DNA from: Bryobacter sp.
GTDB taxonomy: Bacteria; Acidobacteriota; Terriglobia; Bryobacterales; Bryobacteraceae
Assembly (NCBI GenBank): GCA_022843625.1
Contig: JALHNH010000015.1
Coordinates: 80,353-144,352 of the forward strand
Reading direction: 5' to 3'
Length of the DNA stretch: 64,000 bases
The notes under the pieces are model-generated. The model had not been told where the DNA came from, made no database searches, and was given only the letters and a program-made list of their open reading frames with translations. This document shows, in pieces, positions 9,555-19,634 of the stretch. The number at the start of each line of letters is the position of its first letter. Positions within the stretch are counted from its first letter, which is position 1. The position numbers and the translations under genes are program-made.

Positions 9555-11627
9555 CTAGAACCGAACCGTCCAGCGCAGAATCATCGAACGGCGCACAGGA
9601 ACCGCGTAGATAAAAAGTTCAGACTGAAACTCAAGCCTTCTCTGGTCTAGCCAGTCCTGCACGATAAAGCTCAGTTCGTGACTGCGTGTTGGCTTCCAGC
9701 CCAGCCGTGAATCCAGGCGCAAGCGCCCCGGTACTTGATAGGCAGGAATGCTGTCAACGGCATAGCCGGAAACATCGAACTGCCAGCGCTGTGACAGATT
9801 CCACAAGGAGCGCATCTTGACTTGATGGCGAGGTTCCTCTCCGTTGGCGTAAAGGACCGGATCGGTCGATCCCGGCACGGCCCGGCTGAAGTTTGAAAGA
9901 TAAGAATAGGACCCGTGCACCTTCCACCACGCCCTCAAGCTTGCCGACCCTGCAACCTCAAACCCACGCGTGCTGCCTTCACGCCCATTACCCGCGAACA
10001 CCCTTTGCCTCAGCAATAGGCTTGGCGCAAACTCAAGGCTCCTCTCCCCCAACTCAAGCGATCCCAATCGGGTCAGCCGGTTGTGGAAGAGATTCAAGTC
10101 AATCGACCACTTTTGCCTTTGCTGGTAGCGGTAACCGGCAGACCATTCCCGGACAAGTTCTGCCCTCAGATTCTGGTTCCCTATCAAGTCAATCAGCACT
10201 GGCAATCCCTGCGATTCAGTCCGCCCAAAGGAGAGTGTCTCCGTGTCACGCTCAGCCCGGGAAGGCGTTCGTACCGCTCTCGACCAGCCAGCCCAAAAAC
10301 TGTGAGACTTTGTAGGCGTGTATAAGAACTTGAATGCAGGCTGCCACTCAAAACCCGTGTAAGTGTTCTGTTCCACTCGAATCCCGGCGGATACAGTCAC
10401 CCGGCGGGAGAACCACTGGTGTTCGTCGCGAACCATAAGATTCGACAAGGAATCGGTCCGCGTCTGCTCACGGAAGCGAAAAGCGTGCGCCGAAGTCAGG
10501 TTGTCTGTTGTCAACCGGAAACCCGTTCCGAAGTGAATTTCATTGCTCTCGGAAAGCTGCCGCCGATGCTGCACGTCCAGATCCACTGCGTCCAGCCGAA
10601 GCGAATAGAGTTGGCTTTGCCGGCTCGAGCGGTCAGCCCAAAATTGCACGGAAGTCTCCGAATTGCTGGAATTCGATCTCACCCAGCGTGCCAGCAGATT
10701 TCCACCCGGTGATCGTTCCTCAAGTCGCAACCGGTTTGGCACCGCTCCCGCACCCAGTTCCCAACTTTCCAGCGACAATGAGTTCCTGAATATCATCCCG
10801 CTCACTTGAACAATGTCTTTCGCCGACTTCTGCCAATCCAGCCGAAAACCCATTCGGAGTGCCGAGCCGTCCTGGTCGTCCGCCGAACCATCGTTGAAGT
10901 TTCGCGGCTGCCCTGGCGTAGCCACCAGACTGCGGCGAATCAGCGGCGACCCAGGCGCATAAAACTGGCGGTAATTCTGCTTTCCCCAAACCCGGTAGAA
11001 GAATTTCTCCCCCAGTTTCCCCCCAAATCGATACGAAGAAAAAGCCCGCTCTTCATTGCCTGTCCCAAGCGTCACCTGTGAGCCCTGCGTATCCTGCGCG
11101 GCTTTTGTGATGATGTGAATCACCCCGTTCACTGCATTCGAGCCCCACATCACCGACCCGGTCCCCCGCACCACTTCGATCCTGTCAATATCCTCGATGA
11201 TCAGGTCTTGTGAATCCCAATACACCCCGGAAAAGAGCCGGTTGTATACAGGCCGCCCGTCAATCATCACCTGCATCTTGTTGGCAAACTGTCGTGTCCC
11301 CCCACGCGAAGAAATCCCCCAGTTGTTGCCATTAATTCTAGCCACCACCAGCCCCGGCACAATCCGCAATATGTCCGGAATCGTCGTTGCCCCGCTCCTG
11401 CGGATATCTTCCTGCGTGATCACATACACGGCCGCGGGGGCGTTCGCCACTTGCTGCGCTTTACGCCCCACGCTGGTCACCTGAAGCCCCAAAATTTCTT
11501 CCACCGAAAGGTCTTCGACAGGCTCCACTCTCGAAGTTGAGGGTGTCTGGGCGAACATTCGCAATGTCAGCACCAGTACTAAAAAACTAGCTATGCGTAG
11601 AGGTTCCACCCATAGCGTATCGGCCAA
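9555..11627 (-). CDS. TonB-dependent outer membrane receptor (plug plus barrel)
   Basis: 690 residues. After a hydrophobic N-terminus comes a segment with DLSVEEILGLQVTSVGRK and the plug domain (APAAVYVITQEDIRRSGA, IEVVRGTGSVMWGSNAVNG), then a long beta-barrel region ending in aromatic RWTVRF, as expected for an outer membrane protein. It resembles the receptor group found with YfiR and sensor kinases rather than a transport operon. The ligand is unknown. The gap to the YfiR gene is 15 bases, so it is probably the first gene of a three-gene operon. Confidence 0.92.
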   Translation of the reverse strand: MADTLWVEPLRIASFLVLVLTLRMFAQTPSTSRVEPVEDLSVEEILGLQVTSVGRKAQQVANAPAAVYVITQEDIRRSGATTIPDILRIVPGLVVARINGNNWGISSRGGTRQFANKMQVMIDGRPVYNRLFSGVYWDSQDLIIEDIDRIEVVRGTGSVMWGSNAVNGVIHIITKAAQDTQGSQVTLGTGNEERAFSSYRFGGKLGEKFFYRVWGKQNYRQFYAPGSPLIRRSLVATPGQPRNFNDGSADDQDGSALRMGFRLDWQKSAKDIVQVSGMIFRNSLSLESWELGAGAVPNRLRLEERSPGGNLLARWVRSNSSNSETSVQFWADRSSRQSQLYSLRLDAVDLDVQHRRQLSESNEIHFGTGFRLTTDNLTSAHAFRFREQTRTDSLSNLMVRDEHQWFSRRVTVSAGIRVEQNTYTGFEWQPAFKFLYTPTKSHSFWAGWSRAVRTPSRAERDTETLSFGRTESQGLPVLIDLIGNQNLRAELVREWSAGYRYQQRQKWSIDLNLFHNRLTRLGSLELGERSLEFAPSLLLRQRVFAGNGREGSTRGFEVAGSASLRAWWKVHGSYSYLSNFSRAVPGSTDPVLYANGEEPRHQVKMRSLWNLSQRWQFDVSGYAVDSIPAYQVPGRLRLDSRLGWKPTRSHELSFIVQDWLDQRRLEFQSELFIYAVPVRRSMILRWTVRF

Positions 11628-11651
11628 GGGTAGGCTGTTATGAGCAGATTA

Positions 11652-12764
11652 TTAGAGCAGGGAACTAAGCTCGCGCCAGGGGCGCCCCTGCGACTCAGCC
11701 ACCGCCGGATACACAATCTCGCCCTTGTAGGTGTTGATCCCCTCGGCAATCGCCTTGGAATCCTGCGCGGCCTGTTGCAATCCCTTGTTGGCAATTTGCA
11801 TCAGATAAGGAATCGTTGCATTGGTAAGTCCAAACGTCGATGTATGCGGCACCGCTGCGGGCATGTTCGTCACGCAGTAGTGCAGCACTCCGTCGACATA
11901 GAAGATCGGATTTGTATGCGTCGTCGGCCGGCTCGTCTCAAAGCATCCGCCCTGATCGATGGCAACATCCACCAGAACGCTCCCCTTCTTCATCGAACAG
12001 AGCATTTCCCGTCGCACAATCTTCGGCGCGCTCGCCCCTGGCACCAGTACCGCCCCAATTACCAGGTCCGCCAGCCGCAATGCTTCGCGAACCGTGTACG
12101 AGTTCGAAGCCAGCGTCACCACTTGACTCGAATAGATATCGTCGATCTCCCTCAGCCGGTTCAGGTTCTTATCGATGATCGTCACATGCGCTCCAAGCCC
12201 GACAGCGATCTTGGCCGCATTGTGACCCACCACCCCGCCCCCGATGATCACCACATTTGCAGGTGCCACGCCAGGAATTCCACCCAGCAAAATCCCGCGC
12301 CCGCCGTTGGGTCCTTCCAGATACTGGGCCCCAATCTGAACGCCCATTCGACCGGCCACCTCACTCATTGGCGTCAGCAGGGGCAGACTTCCGTCCTTCT
12401 CCCGAATCGTCTCGTAAGCCACCGCATTTACTCTTGCTTCCAGCAACTGCGCAGTCAAATCCGGTAACGGTGCCAGATGAAGATAGGTGAACAGGTTCAG
12501 CCCGGGCCGAAAGTAACCTGCCTCGCTTGGCTGTGGTTCTTTTACCTTGACAACCATATCCGCCTTCGACCAGACATCACCCGCTTTGGCGACGACACTT
12601 GCTCCCGCCTCCGCATATTCTTCGTCTGTAATGGAACTGCCAAGTCCAGCCCCGCTTTCAACATAAACGGTATGGCCTTGTTCTACCAACCCGGTTACGC
12701 CACTGGGTACAAGACCCACTCGTGTCTCGTGATCTTTGATTTCTTTGGGTACGCCGATAATCAT
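11652..12764 (-). CDS. ald: Alanine dehydrogenase
   Basis: 370 residues, full length for Ald. The N-terminus ([20 protein letters not shown]) is diagnostic. The pyruvate-binding Lys lies in [11 protein letters not shown], the catalytic His in LFTYLHLAP, and the NAD-binding fold has [17 protein letters not shown]. It interconverts L-alanine and pyruvate plus ammonia with NAD in the cytoplasm. The neighbours do not point to a special role. Confidence 0.97.
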   Translation of the reverse strand: MIIGVPKEIKDHETRVGLVPSGVTGLVEQGHTVYVESGAGLGSSITDEEYAEAGASVVAKAGDVWSKADMVVKVKEPQPSEAGYFRPGLNLFTYLHLAPLPDLTAQLLEARVNAVAYETIREKDGSLPLLTPMSEVAGRMGVQIGAQYLEGPNGGRGILLGGIPGVAPANVVIIGGGVVGHNAAKIAVGLGAHVTIIDKNLNRLREIDDIYSSQVVTLASNSYTVREALRLADLVIGAVLVPGASAPKIVRREMLCSMKKGSVLVDVAIDQGGCFETSRPTTHTNPIFYVDGVLHYCVTNMPAAVPHTSTFGLTNATIPYLMQIANKGLQQAAQDSKAIAEGINTYKGEIVYPAVAESQGRPWRELSSLL

Positions 12765-12794
12765 TGCACTTACCAGCCTATCGGAATCGCTGCC

Positions 12795-15170
12795 TTACAA
12801 TCGTACGGTGAGTCCGGCCCTCACAGCCCGAGCCAATCCCGGAGTCAGATTGTTGTTGTTGTGTGCATTTACGATGTAGCTGCGATTGGTCAGGTTCTCA
12901 ACATTTACCTGCAGGCTCAGCCTCTCGCTCAGGCTGTGAAACAGCGCCACGTCCGCGCGTGCGAATTGAGGAATCCGCACGCTGTTGTCAAAGGCGGCAA
13001 ACATCTCTCCCTGGTGGATCAGCCCAAACCCCGCAGCAAGCCGCGGCAGCAGTCGAAAATGGTTCCAGAGCGATGCGCTATTGCGTGGCACCTGAGGCAC
13101 CCTCGCCCCTACCGCTGCCGCTGTCGTCCGGCTCGTGACTCGTGCATCCTGCCAGGCTACCCGCCAGCCACCGTGCACATCCTTGTGATGCGGCCATTCA
13201 TCGAGACCTCAAGCCCTCTGCTCCGCTGCGATCCCGTCTGCACCAGAATGGCCGGGTTCTGTGAATCGGGTGCACTCGTATTTGTACGGTCCAGCCAGTA
13301 ATAGGCGGAGCTCAAGGAAAGCCCGCGGCCCATGTCCCACTTTGCTCCCGTCTCCAGATTCTTGAATTTCTCCGGCCTTAACGTTTGGCTGCTCACCGTC
13401 AACGAACTAAACGGGTCGCCCGCACTTGGCAGAAAGGAAACACTGTGATTTCCAAAAAGCGAGACGGAGCGCACAGGCTTGATCACTACTCCAATACGTA
13501 GCGAGAAGATGTTGTCCACCCGCCTCAGCGGCAGATTCGTTCTGCGGTTGAATGCATTCAAATCGAAGCGATCAAAGCGCAGTCCGGCTACCACCTGCAC
13601 AAAGCGTGACAGCTCGATTTGATCCTGGACGTAAATGGCTCCTACACGTGCTCGAATCCGGTTGTCGGCGTCGCTGGCCGCTTGCCGGAAAGTCACCGGC
13701 CGAAAATCAACCGGATTCTCAAGTGGCACTGTGATTGTTGTCCCTATATTGCCGAAATATCCGGTCTTGCGCAGATTATCCGTCAATTGCCTTCCTACTT
13801 CTACCCCTGCAAGCAAGCTGTGCCTAATTTTGCCCGTCTTCAGCCCCCGCGAAAGATCTGTCTGATTGAAAAAATTGTTTCGATTGGTCGCATCGTCATA
13901 AGCAGACATACTCACTTGAGTACGAGCCGCGTTTACTGCCCCGGGAAATACATTCCCGTAATATTTGTCATGGGCTCCAAACAGCGTCTGGTTGCGTGAA
14001 TTCCAAGCCCCCAATTGTTGCTCTACGATCACTGACCCAAGATTCACGTCCGCACGCGCCCGGCTTAGTTCCGGATTGCCGAAATATTGCCGGCGGTCCA
14101 CCTCCAACGGCAATCCGCGATACGACGGCACTCCCCGGTCCACCAGCCTACCGTCATGGAAGCGCTCATAGCTCAGCCTCACCTTGCTCGCCTGACTCGG
14201 CCGCAGCGTCAAGGTAGGACTCACTCCATAGCGCCTGAGATCGCCAAACTGTCGAAAGCTCCCCGAGTCCTCAAACATCGTGTTCATCCGAAATGCTGCC
14301 CAGCTGTTGATCGGTTGCGCGATTTCCGCCCTCACCCGCTCGTTACCGAAGGATCCACCCTGCACTGACACTTCCCGCAACGGCGAAAACAAGGCCTCTT
14401 TGGTCATCCGGTTCAGAACTCCCCCTCCTCCTCCTCTACCAAACACCATCGCATTCGGCCCCTTCAGAGCCTCAAAGATCCAGGTTGTACAGGTCCCGAA
14501 AGTATTGCACGTCATTGCGCACTCCATTCACAAAGAAATCCGCTGTGGTTGCGTTTCCGCGAATGATCGGCGCGTCCCGGTGTCCCTCACCCTGCGCCAT
14601 CGTGATTCCCGGCACATAACGCACTACATCGGCCATGCTCATCATCGCCTGATCCCGCATCTGTTCTTCGTTGATCACGCTGATCGATTGCGGCAAGTTC
14701 AGCACGGGTGTTGCCACTTTGGTCGCCGTCGTCGTCGCTAGATTTCGGTAGCCAGCGGTGTCGGTCACTGTGATCGATAGAATGGAGCCCTCTACTGCCA
14801 GCGTGATGTCAAAGTGCTGTTCGCGCGTCTCAAGCACTTTCACCTCCCGCGTGTAGCTTTGAAATCCCTGCGCCTGCACGCTCAGCTCATAGTCTCCAGC
14901 CTGGGATTGGTCCAACTGAAACCTGAATTCGCCATCCGCCCCGCTTCGACTCATCAGCGACTTCTTGTCTCTGCCCACCAACCGAACTTCCGCATTCACT
15001 AGCGCCGCTCCAGACTCATCCCTTACCTGACCGGTAATGGTATCGAATTGGCTTTCTGCTTTTAGCAGCCCCAGAATCATCACGAGGAGAAGTCTCTTGA
15101 CTGACCCTTGCCAAAATGAAGGGCTAAAACTGGGGTAAATAAGGTACTTTCCGGCATTGGATACATCCAT
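12795..15170 (-). pseudogene. TonB-dependent siderophore-type receptor broken by two frameshifts
   Basis: Three overlapping minus-strand frames together make one receptor. 15170 to about 14480 holds an N-terminal hydrophobic segment, a carboxypeptidase-regulatory-like domain (ITGQVRDESGAALVNAEV) and the first half of the plug (LPQSISVINEEQMRDQAMMS, then RDLYNLD). The frame then changes and goes on with FEALKGPNAMVFGRGGGGGV down to about 13170. A second change restores HGGWRVAWQDARVTSR and the barrel end at 12795. The first site fits loss of two bases after GAT C (expected Asp-Arg-Phe-Glu), the second loss of one base before AAG GAT GTG. The rest of each piece is well conserved, so either recent inactivation or sequence errors could explain it. 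Confidence 0.82.
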
Positions 15171-15308
15171 TGAAAGTGTTTTGCAACAAAATCATTTCAA
15201 CGCCGAGGCAGCCAGGAAATCTAGGACTAGTTTAGTGCTGGATTAGTTTGTGACAAAAGTGATACAAATTCAAGCAGCGCAAAGGGCTTGGAGGAAGGGG
15301 AAGGGAAG

Positions 15309-15812
15309 CTAGTCCCGAGGTTGGTCGTTGTTGGTGGCCTGATCGGCTGCCACTACGATTCCCGTGCTACCACTAGGAACAGGAAGATTCAGATTGTTAT
15401 CGTATTTGGGGCCCAACCCTAATGCAATCAACATTTTGGAATCAATTTTGCCATCGACGCGAACCTTTTGGTCGGCCTCAAAATGTTTGAGCGCTTCCAC
15501 ACACTGGGCATTCCAGGCACCATTGCCATCGCCCTGTAAATAACCACGCTCCACGAGCGCAAGTTGAACTTCACGCAAACGGTTGGAAGCAGGGGCTGCG
15601 GGAGCCGAAGGCTTGTACGGTGCAGGCTTACGGTAGGCTACCCTTCGGGACGAAGGTCGATTCGCCTGGCCTCTTGTCGAAGAGACTTTTGCCGCCGTTC
15701 TGGCCTTGGCCGCAGCCTGCTTTGCTTTCGATGCTGCCGGCGCTGCCGTCAGACTGAATGAGAAAACAAGACAGACTACGAGTACGGTTACTGCCGGACG
15801 CGTTATCACCAT
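15309..15812 (-). CDS. Exported peptidoglycan-binding domain protein
   Basis: 167 residues. An N-terminal signal-like segment (VTVLVVCLVFSFSLTAAPA) is followed by an Ala/Lys/Arg/Pro-rich linker (about 30-78) and one PG_binding_1 domain (LREVQLALVERGYLQGDGNG, then ALKHFEADQKVRVDGKID, then LIALGL). It is probably a periplasmic or cell-wall-associated protein. No catalytic domain is present. Function beyond murein binding is unknown. Confidence 0.8.
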   Translation of the reverse strand: MVITRPAVTVLVVCLVFSFSLTAAPAASKAKQAAAKARTAAKVSSTRGQANRPSSRRVAYRKPAPYKPSAPAAPASNRLREVQLALVERGYLQGDGNGAWNAQCVEALKHFEADQKVRVDGKIDSKMLIALGLGPKYDNNLNLPVPSGSTGIVVAADQATNNDQPRD

Positions 15813-15831
15813 AAAATCATACCAAAAATAA

Positions 15832-15858
15832 TATCGGGCGCAACTGGTGCGCCCGATA
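15832..15858 (-). terminator. Rho-independent terminator downstream of mscL
   Basis: TATCGGGCGCA and TGCGCCCGATA form a perfect 11-bp stem with a 5-nt loop. Read on the minus strand the stem is followed by TTATTTTT, as expected for a terminator of mscL, whose stop lies 25 bases upstream. Confidence 0.75.
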
Positions 15859-15882
15859 GTTTCAATTTAATTAAAGCTGGAT

Positions 15883-16242
15883 TTATTTCCCGGCTTCCAC
15901 TATCGCTTTGCCGCGCAGACGATTAATCTGCTTCACCACCATAAAAATCGTGAAGGCGATGATCAAAAATTCAATCGTGGTCTGAATGAAATTACCATAC
16001 GCCAGCACCGGAAGGCCCGCCTTCTGTGCTTCATCGAGCGACTTCACTTCCTTGTCGCTCAAATTCACCAGAAGATCTTTGAATGCAATCTTCGAAGTGA
16101 GCAGACTGATGGGCGGCATGATCAGGTCGCTCACCAGGGAATTGGTTATCTTGCCAAAAGCACCACCGATTACAACACCAACAGCAAGATCGAGAACATT
16201 TCCAGATACGGCAAATGTTTTAAATTCTTCCAGCATAGACAT
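15883..16242 (-). CDS. mscL: Large-conductance mechanosensitive channel MscL
   Basis: 119 residues. The N-terminal amphipathic helix and first membrane segment (EEFKTFAVSGNVLDLAVGVV, then IGGAFGKITNSLVSDLIMPP) are typical, followed by a periplasmic loop (about 47-75), a second membrane helix (IQTTIEFLIIAFTIFMVV) and a short charged C-terminus. It is somewhat shorter than the E. coli protein, mainly at the C-terminal bundle. It opens under membrane tension to release solutes on osmotic downshock. A terminator follows at 15832-15858. Confidence 0.95.
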   Translation of the reverse strand: MSMLEEFKTFAVSGNVLDLAVGVVIGGAFGKITNSLVSDLIMPPISLLTSKIAFKDLLVNLSDKEVKSLDEAQKAGLPVLAYGNFIQTTIEFLIIAFTIFMVVKQINRLRGKAIVEAGK

Positions 16243-16265
16243 AGGACTGGTTCCTTTCGATTGCG

Positions 16266-17051
16266 CTAGGGCTTCGGTGGCTTCGGCTTGTCCTTGTTGG
16301 GTGGAGCCTCTTCCACATCGCCGAACTTGATGTCCGACTCCGCTCCAAAACGCTTGTAGTCCTGATACTTTATCGTCATTTTGATCGGAACGATACTATT
16401 ATCAAAAACTAAGGTGTCGGTCGACACTGTATAGGTTGGAAACCAGTACTTGCCATCCACCTGTTCGCGGTAAGTTTCGAACTTCGGATACTGGCTGCCA
16501 GCGTTGCGCTTCTTGCCCATTGGCCGGCCGTAAGTCTTGACAATTTGCAACTCCTGGTCGTCCACCCACGCTGTACCGGCAAAGTATCGCTTGCCCGGCT
16601 CAATTTTCTTCGGCTTGATGGCAAAAACGTAGCAGGGCACCTCATCCACCAGTTCATGCCCGAGATAGCGAACTTGATAAGAGTCGAGTTCTTCAGACGT
16701 CAATACAAATGGCAGCGTATCGCGCATGTCCTGCAGGTCTTCCGGCTCAAGTAGGAGATTCTGCAAGCTTTGCGGCGGTGCATAAACCACCCGCTCGGTG
16801 CGCTTGCCTTCGATGAAAACCCAATCGCTGGTGGTTTCGTACTTACCGATCACACGTTTGCGAGATGCATCCATCTCATTCATCTTGGTCACCTGGCGAT
16901 AAATGTAATTCTGCCGCGCCCTCGAGAACTCGCTCTCCTTCTGGGCAAACTTCTTGATGATCCCTTCGATCTCAGCCGGAGACGGATCCTTAAGATTGAC
17001 AGCCGCAGAGAGCCCAAAGGCCGTGGCAATAACCAGCGCTAGTATTTTCAT
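16266..17051 (-). CDS. Exported LolA-like outer membrane lipoprotein-sorting family protein
   Basis: 261 residues with an N-terminal signal (MKILALVIATAFGLSAA). The body contains segments (YIYRQVTKMNEMDASRKRVI, YFAGTAWVDDQELQIVKTYG, KYWFPTYTVSTDTLVFD) resembling the LolA/LolB-fold 'outer membrane lipoprotein-sorting' proteins that are frequent in acidobacteria. The C-terminus is Pro/Lys-rich. The family presumably binds lipid or lipoprotein in the periplasm; its role here is not known. It is followed closely by mscL and preceded by the acyl-CoA dehydrogenase on the same strand (6-base gap). Confidence 0.65.
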   Translation of the reverse strand: MKILALVIATAFGLSAAVNLKDPSPAEIEGIIKKFAQKESEFSRARQNYIYRQVTKMNEMDASRKRVIGKYETTSDWVFIEGKRTERVVYAPPQSLQNLLLEPEDLQDMRDTLPFVLTSEELDSYQVRYLGHELVDEVPCYVFAIKPKKIEPGKRYFAGTAWVDDQELQIVKTYGRPMGKKRNAGSQYPKFETYREQVDGKYWFPTYTVSTDTLVFDNSIVPIKMTIKYQDYKRFGAESDIKFGDVEEAPPNKDKPKPPKP

Positions 17052-17057
17052 TTCGTC

Positions 17058-18200
17058 TTACCTCATCAGATGTTTGGCGATCACGACTCGTTGCATATTA
17101 CTGGTGCCTTCATAGATGCGACCGATCTTGGCATCGCGGTAGAGCTTTTCCACCGGGTATTCTTTGGTAAATCCTACCCCGCCAAAAACTTCAATCGCTC
17201 TGCTGGCCACATTCTCGGCAATGATCGAAGCATAATACTTTGCCATCGCCGCCTGCTGAACAAATTCCTGCCCCGCATCCCGTAGCCGCGCCGCGTTGTA
17301 GACCAGCAACCGCGCCGCCTCGATCTCAACCGCACACTCAGCCAGCGTAAACTGCACCCCCTGAAACTCCACAATCGCCTTGCCAAACTGCTTCCGCTGC
17401 TTGGCATATCCCACCGCATGATCCAGCGCCCCCTGCGCCAGCCCCAGCATCTGGGCTCCAATCCCGATCCTGCCTTCATTCAGGGTTTCAATCGCAACCT
17501 TATATCCTTTCCCCACCTCGCCCAGCACCGCATCATCACCCACCCAAACCCGGTTTAGTACCACTTCACATGTGGAGGAAGCCCGTATTCCCAACTTGTC
17601 TTCTTTTTTTCCAACACTCAGCCCTTCGCTCTCGCGCTCCACCAAAAAGCAGGTAATCCCCTTATGGCCCAGGCTCGCATCAACCGTCGCAAACACCAAA
17701 AAAAGCCCTGCCTCGGCCGCATTTGTGATCCACAACTTCTGCCCGTCGATCACCCAGCCCCCATCCACCTTGCGCGCACTCGCCGTTAGCGAAAATGCGT
17801 CACTGCCAGCCCCAGCCTCGCTCAGCGCATAACTGCCCACCATATCGCCCGCCAGCCGGCCTAGATATTTCTCCCGCTGCTCAGGGGTTCCCCAGATCCG
17901 CACCGCGTTGTTGACCAGCGTATTCTGCACGTCCACGCAAACACTTACCGCCGGGTCCACCGCTGCCAACTCCTCAATCATCAAGACGCTTTGAAAAAAG
18001 CTTCCGCCCTGCCCGCCATACTCCTCAGGCACATCGATCCCCATAAAGCCCTGCGCGAAGATCTTGCGCAACAAGCCACTGTCGAGCTTGGCTTCTTCAT
18101 CCATCTTGCGAACCAGCGGCGCAATCTCTTGCCGTGCGAATCGCCGCACAACATCGCGGAACATCTGTTCTTCTTCACTCAATTGGGTCAGTGGCTGCAT
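17058..18200 (-). CDS. Acyl-CoA dehydrogenase (short-chain type)
   Basis: 380 residues, standard length. Family signatures are YALSEAGAGSDAFSL (FAD/substrate site), WITNAAEAGLFLVFA and IYEGTSNMQRVVIAKHLMR at the C-terminus, the last holding the catalytic-base Glu position of butyryl-CoA dehydrogenase-like members. It would oxidise a short acyl-CoA to the trans-2-enoyl-CoA with FAD and pass electrons to ETF. No etf or other beta-oxidation gene is adjacent. It is divergent from the exporter operon that begins at 18366. Confidence 0.94.
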   Translation of the reverse strand: MQPLTQLSEEEQMFRDVVRRFARQEIAPLVRKMDEEAKLDSGLLRKIFAQGFMGIDVPEEYGGQGGSFFQSVLMIEELAAVDPAVSVCVDVQNTLVNNAVRIWGTPEQREKYLGRLAGDMVGSYALSEAGAGSDAFSLTASARKVDGGWVIDGQKLWITNAAEAGLFLVFATVDASLGHKGITCFLVERESEGLSVGKKEDKLGIRASSTCEVVLNRVWVGDDAVLGEVGKGYKVAIETLNEGRIGIGAQMLGLAQGALDHAVGYAKQRKQFGKAIVEFQGVQFTLAECAVEIEAARLLVYNAARLRDAGQEFVQQAAMAKYYASIIAENVASRAIEVFGGVGFTKEYPVEKLYRDAKIGRIYEGTSNMQRVVIAKHLMR

Positions 18201-18365
18201 CCACTCGCTATTCTACGTGTTCGCTGGCGGCACCGCTGTCCCATTACCGGACACTATGATTCCGTCCACCGGAACTCAATCCAATCTCTATCCCAAACAA
18301 TCCAAACGATTTCAGTCAATTCAAATACCTTGGCGCAACACGTGCATCTGCTACATTCAAGAATC

Positions 18366-19619
18366 ATGGACATCAAGCGCGAAGGTATAGGTCGAAAGAA
18401 GCTGATCCGCCGGGTGGTTCTCGGTATCGTAGCCGTCGCTGCCCTCGGGGCGACAACATTTGGGCTGAGCCGCCTCAAGCCCGCCGCCCCCAACGTCGAA
18501 TCCGCTACTCTCTGGTTCGGCTCGGCCAAGCGCGGAGCCATGCTCCGGCAGGTGCGCGGTCTCGGCACGCTAGTCCCGCAGGAAATCCTCTTCGTACCCG
18601 CAACCAGTGAAGGCCGCGTGGAAAAGCGCCTCATGCTCCCGGGCAGCAAAGTCTCTGCCGGTACCGTAATCATCGAACTCTCTAACCAGGAATTGATGAC
18701 CGCCCTCAGCGACGCTGAATGGGCCGTAAAAGCCGCCGAAGCCGAGATGCTGGACCTAAAAGTTCGTCTCAATCGCGAAAAACTCGAACAGAAATCCAAA
18801 ACCGCTCAAGTTCAAAGTGAACAGGTACAAGCTCAACTCGGCTTCGACCGTGACACCAAACTCTTCAAAGAAGGCCTCACCGCAGACCTCACAGTCAAAC
18901 TTTCAAAAGCCAAGGCCGAAGAACTCTCCCATCGCCTGGACATCGAGCGCGAACGCCTCGTCTCCAATGACGACATGATTCGCGCCCAGGTGGAAGCCAA
19001 GCGCGTCAATATCGAAAAGCTTCGTGCCGCATATACGCTCAAAAAGAAGCAGGTAGCCGACCTCCGCGTCCGTGCCGGCGTCGATGGCGTCCTCCAGGAT
19101 CTCCCCGTCCAGGTGGGCCAGCGAGTCACCATGGGCACTGTCCTCGCTAAAGTCAGCCAGCCCTGGCGCCTCAAGACCGAACTCAAGATCCCCGAAACCC
19201 AGATGAATGAAATCCGCATCGGCATGCCTGCCGACATTGATACACGTAACGGAATCATCAAAGGCGAAGTAGCAAGAATAGATCCTGCTGCAGTGAACGG
19301 AACGGTAACCGTTGACGTACGTCTTATTGGAGAATTGCCGCAAGGCGCCAGGCCAGACTTGAGCGTAGACGGCACGATCGAGATTGAAAAACTGACGGAC
19401 GTGCTCTATGTCGAGCGTCCCGTCATCGGTCAGGCAAATGCAACGGTAGGTCTCTTCCGGGTCAACCCGGATGGCAAGGAAGCCGAGCGTGTGCAGGTGA
19501 AGTTCGGACGCAGTTCCGTAAACACCATCGAAGTCGTAAGCGGCCTGAAACTGGGCGATAAAGTGGTGCTCTCAGACATGAGTCAATGGGATGCCCATAA
19601 CCGAGTCAGATTGAACTAA
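18366..19619 (+). CDS. HlyD/MacA-type periplasmic adaptor (membrane fusion protein)
   Basis: 417 residues from the ATG at 18366; the frame is open further upstream, but that part lies over the divergent dehydrogenase and lacks family features. An N-terminal membrane anchor (VVLGIVAVAALGATTFGL) precedes a barrel-lipoyl-coiled coil layout: LVPQEILFVPATSEGRVEKR, a long helical hairpin near 18700-19060, then GVDGVLQDLPVQVGQRVTMG and a C-terminal barrel. This is the adaptor of a tripartite ABC exporter. It opens the operon that runs to 29500; the ATPase gene follows 15 bases later. Confidence 0.9.
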   Translation: MDIKREGIGRKKLIRRVVLGIVAVAALGATTFGLSRLKPAAPNVESATLWFGSAKRGAMLRQVRGLGTLVPQEILFVPATSEGRVEKRLMLPGSKVSAGTVIIELSNQELMTALSDAEWAVKAAEAEMLDLKVRLNREKLEQKSKTAQVQSEQVQAQLGFDRDTKLFKEGLTADLTVKLSKAKAEELSHRLDIERERLVSNDDMIRAQVEAKRVNIEKLRAAYTLKKKQVADLRVRAGVDGVLQDLPVQVGQRVTMGTVLAKVSQPWRLKTELKIPETQMNEIRIGMPADIDTRNGIIKGEVARIDPAAVNGTVTVDVRLIGELPQGARPDLSVDGTIEIEKLTDVLYVERPVIGQANATVGLFRVNPDGKEAERVQVKFGRSSVNTIEVVSGLKLGDKVVLSDMSQWDAHNRVRLN

Positions 19620-19634
19620 GAGGAGCGATACAAA

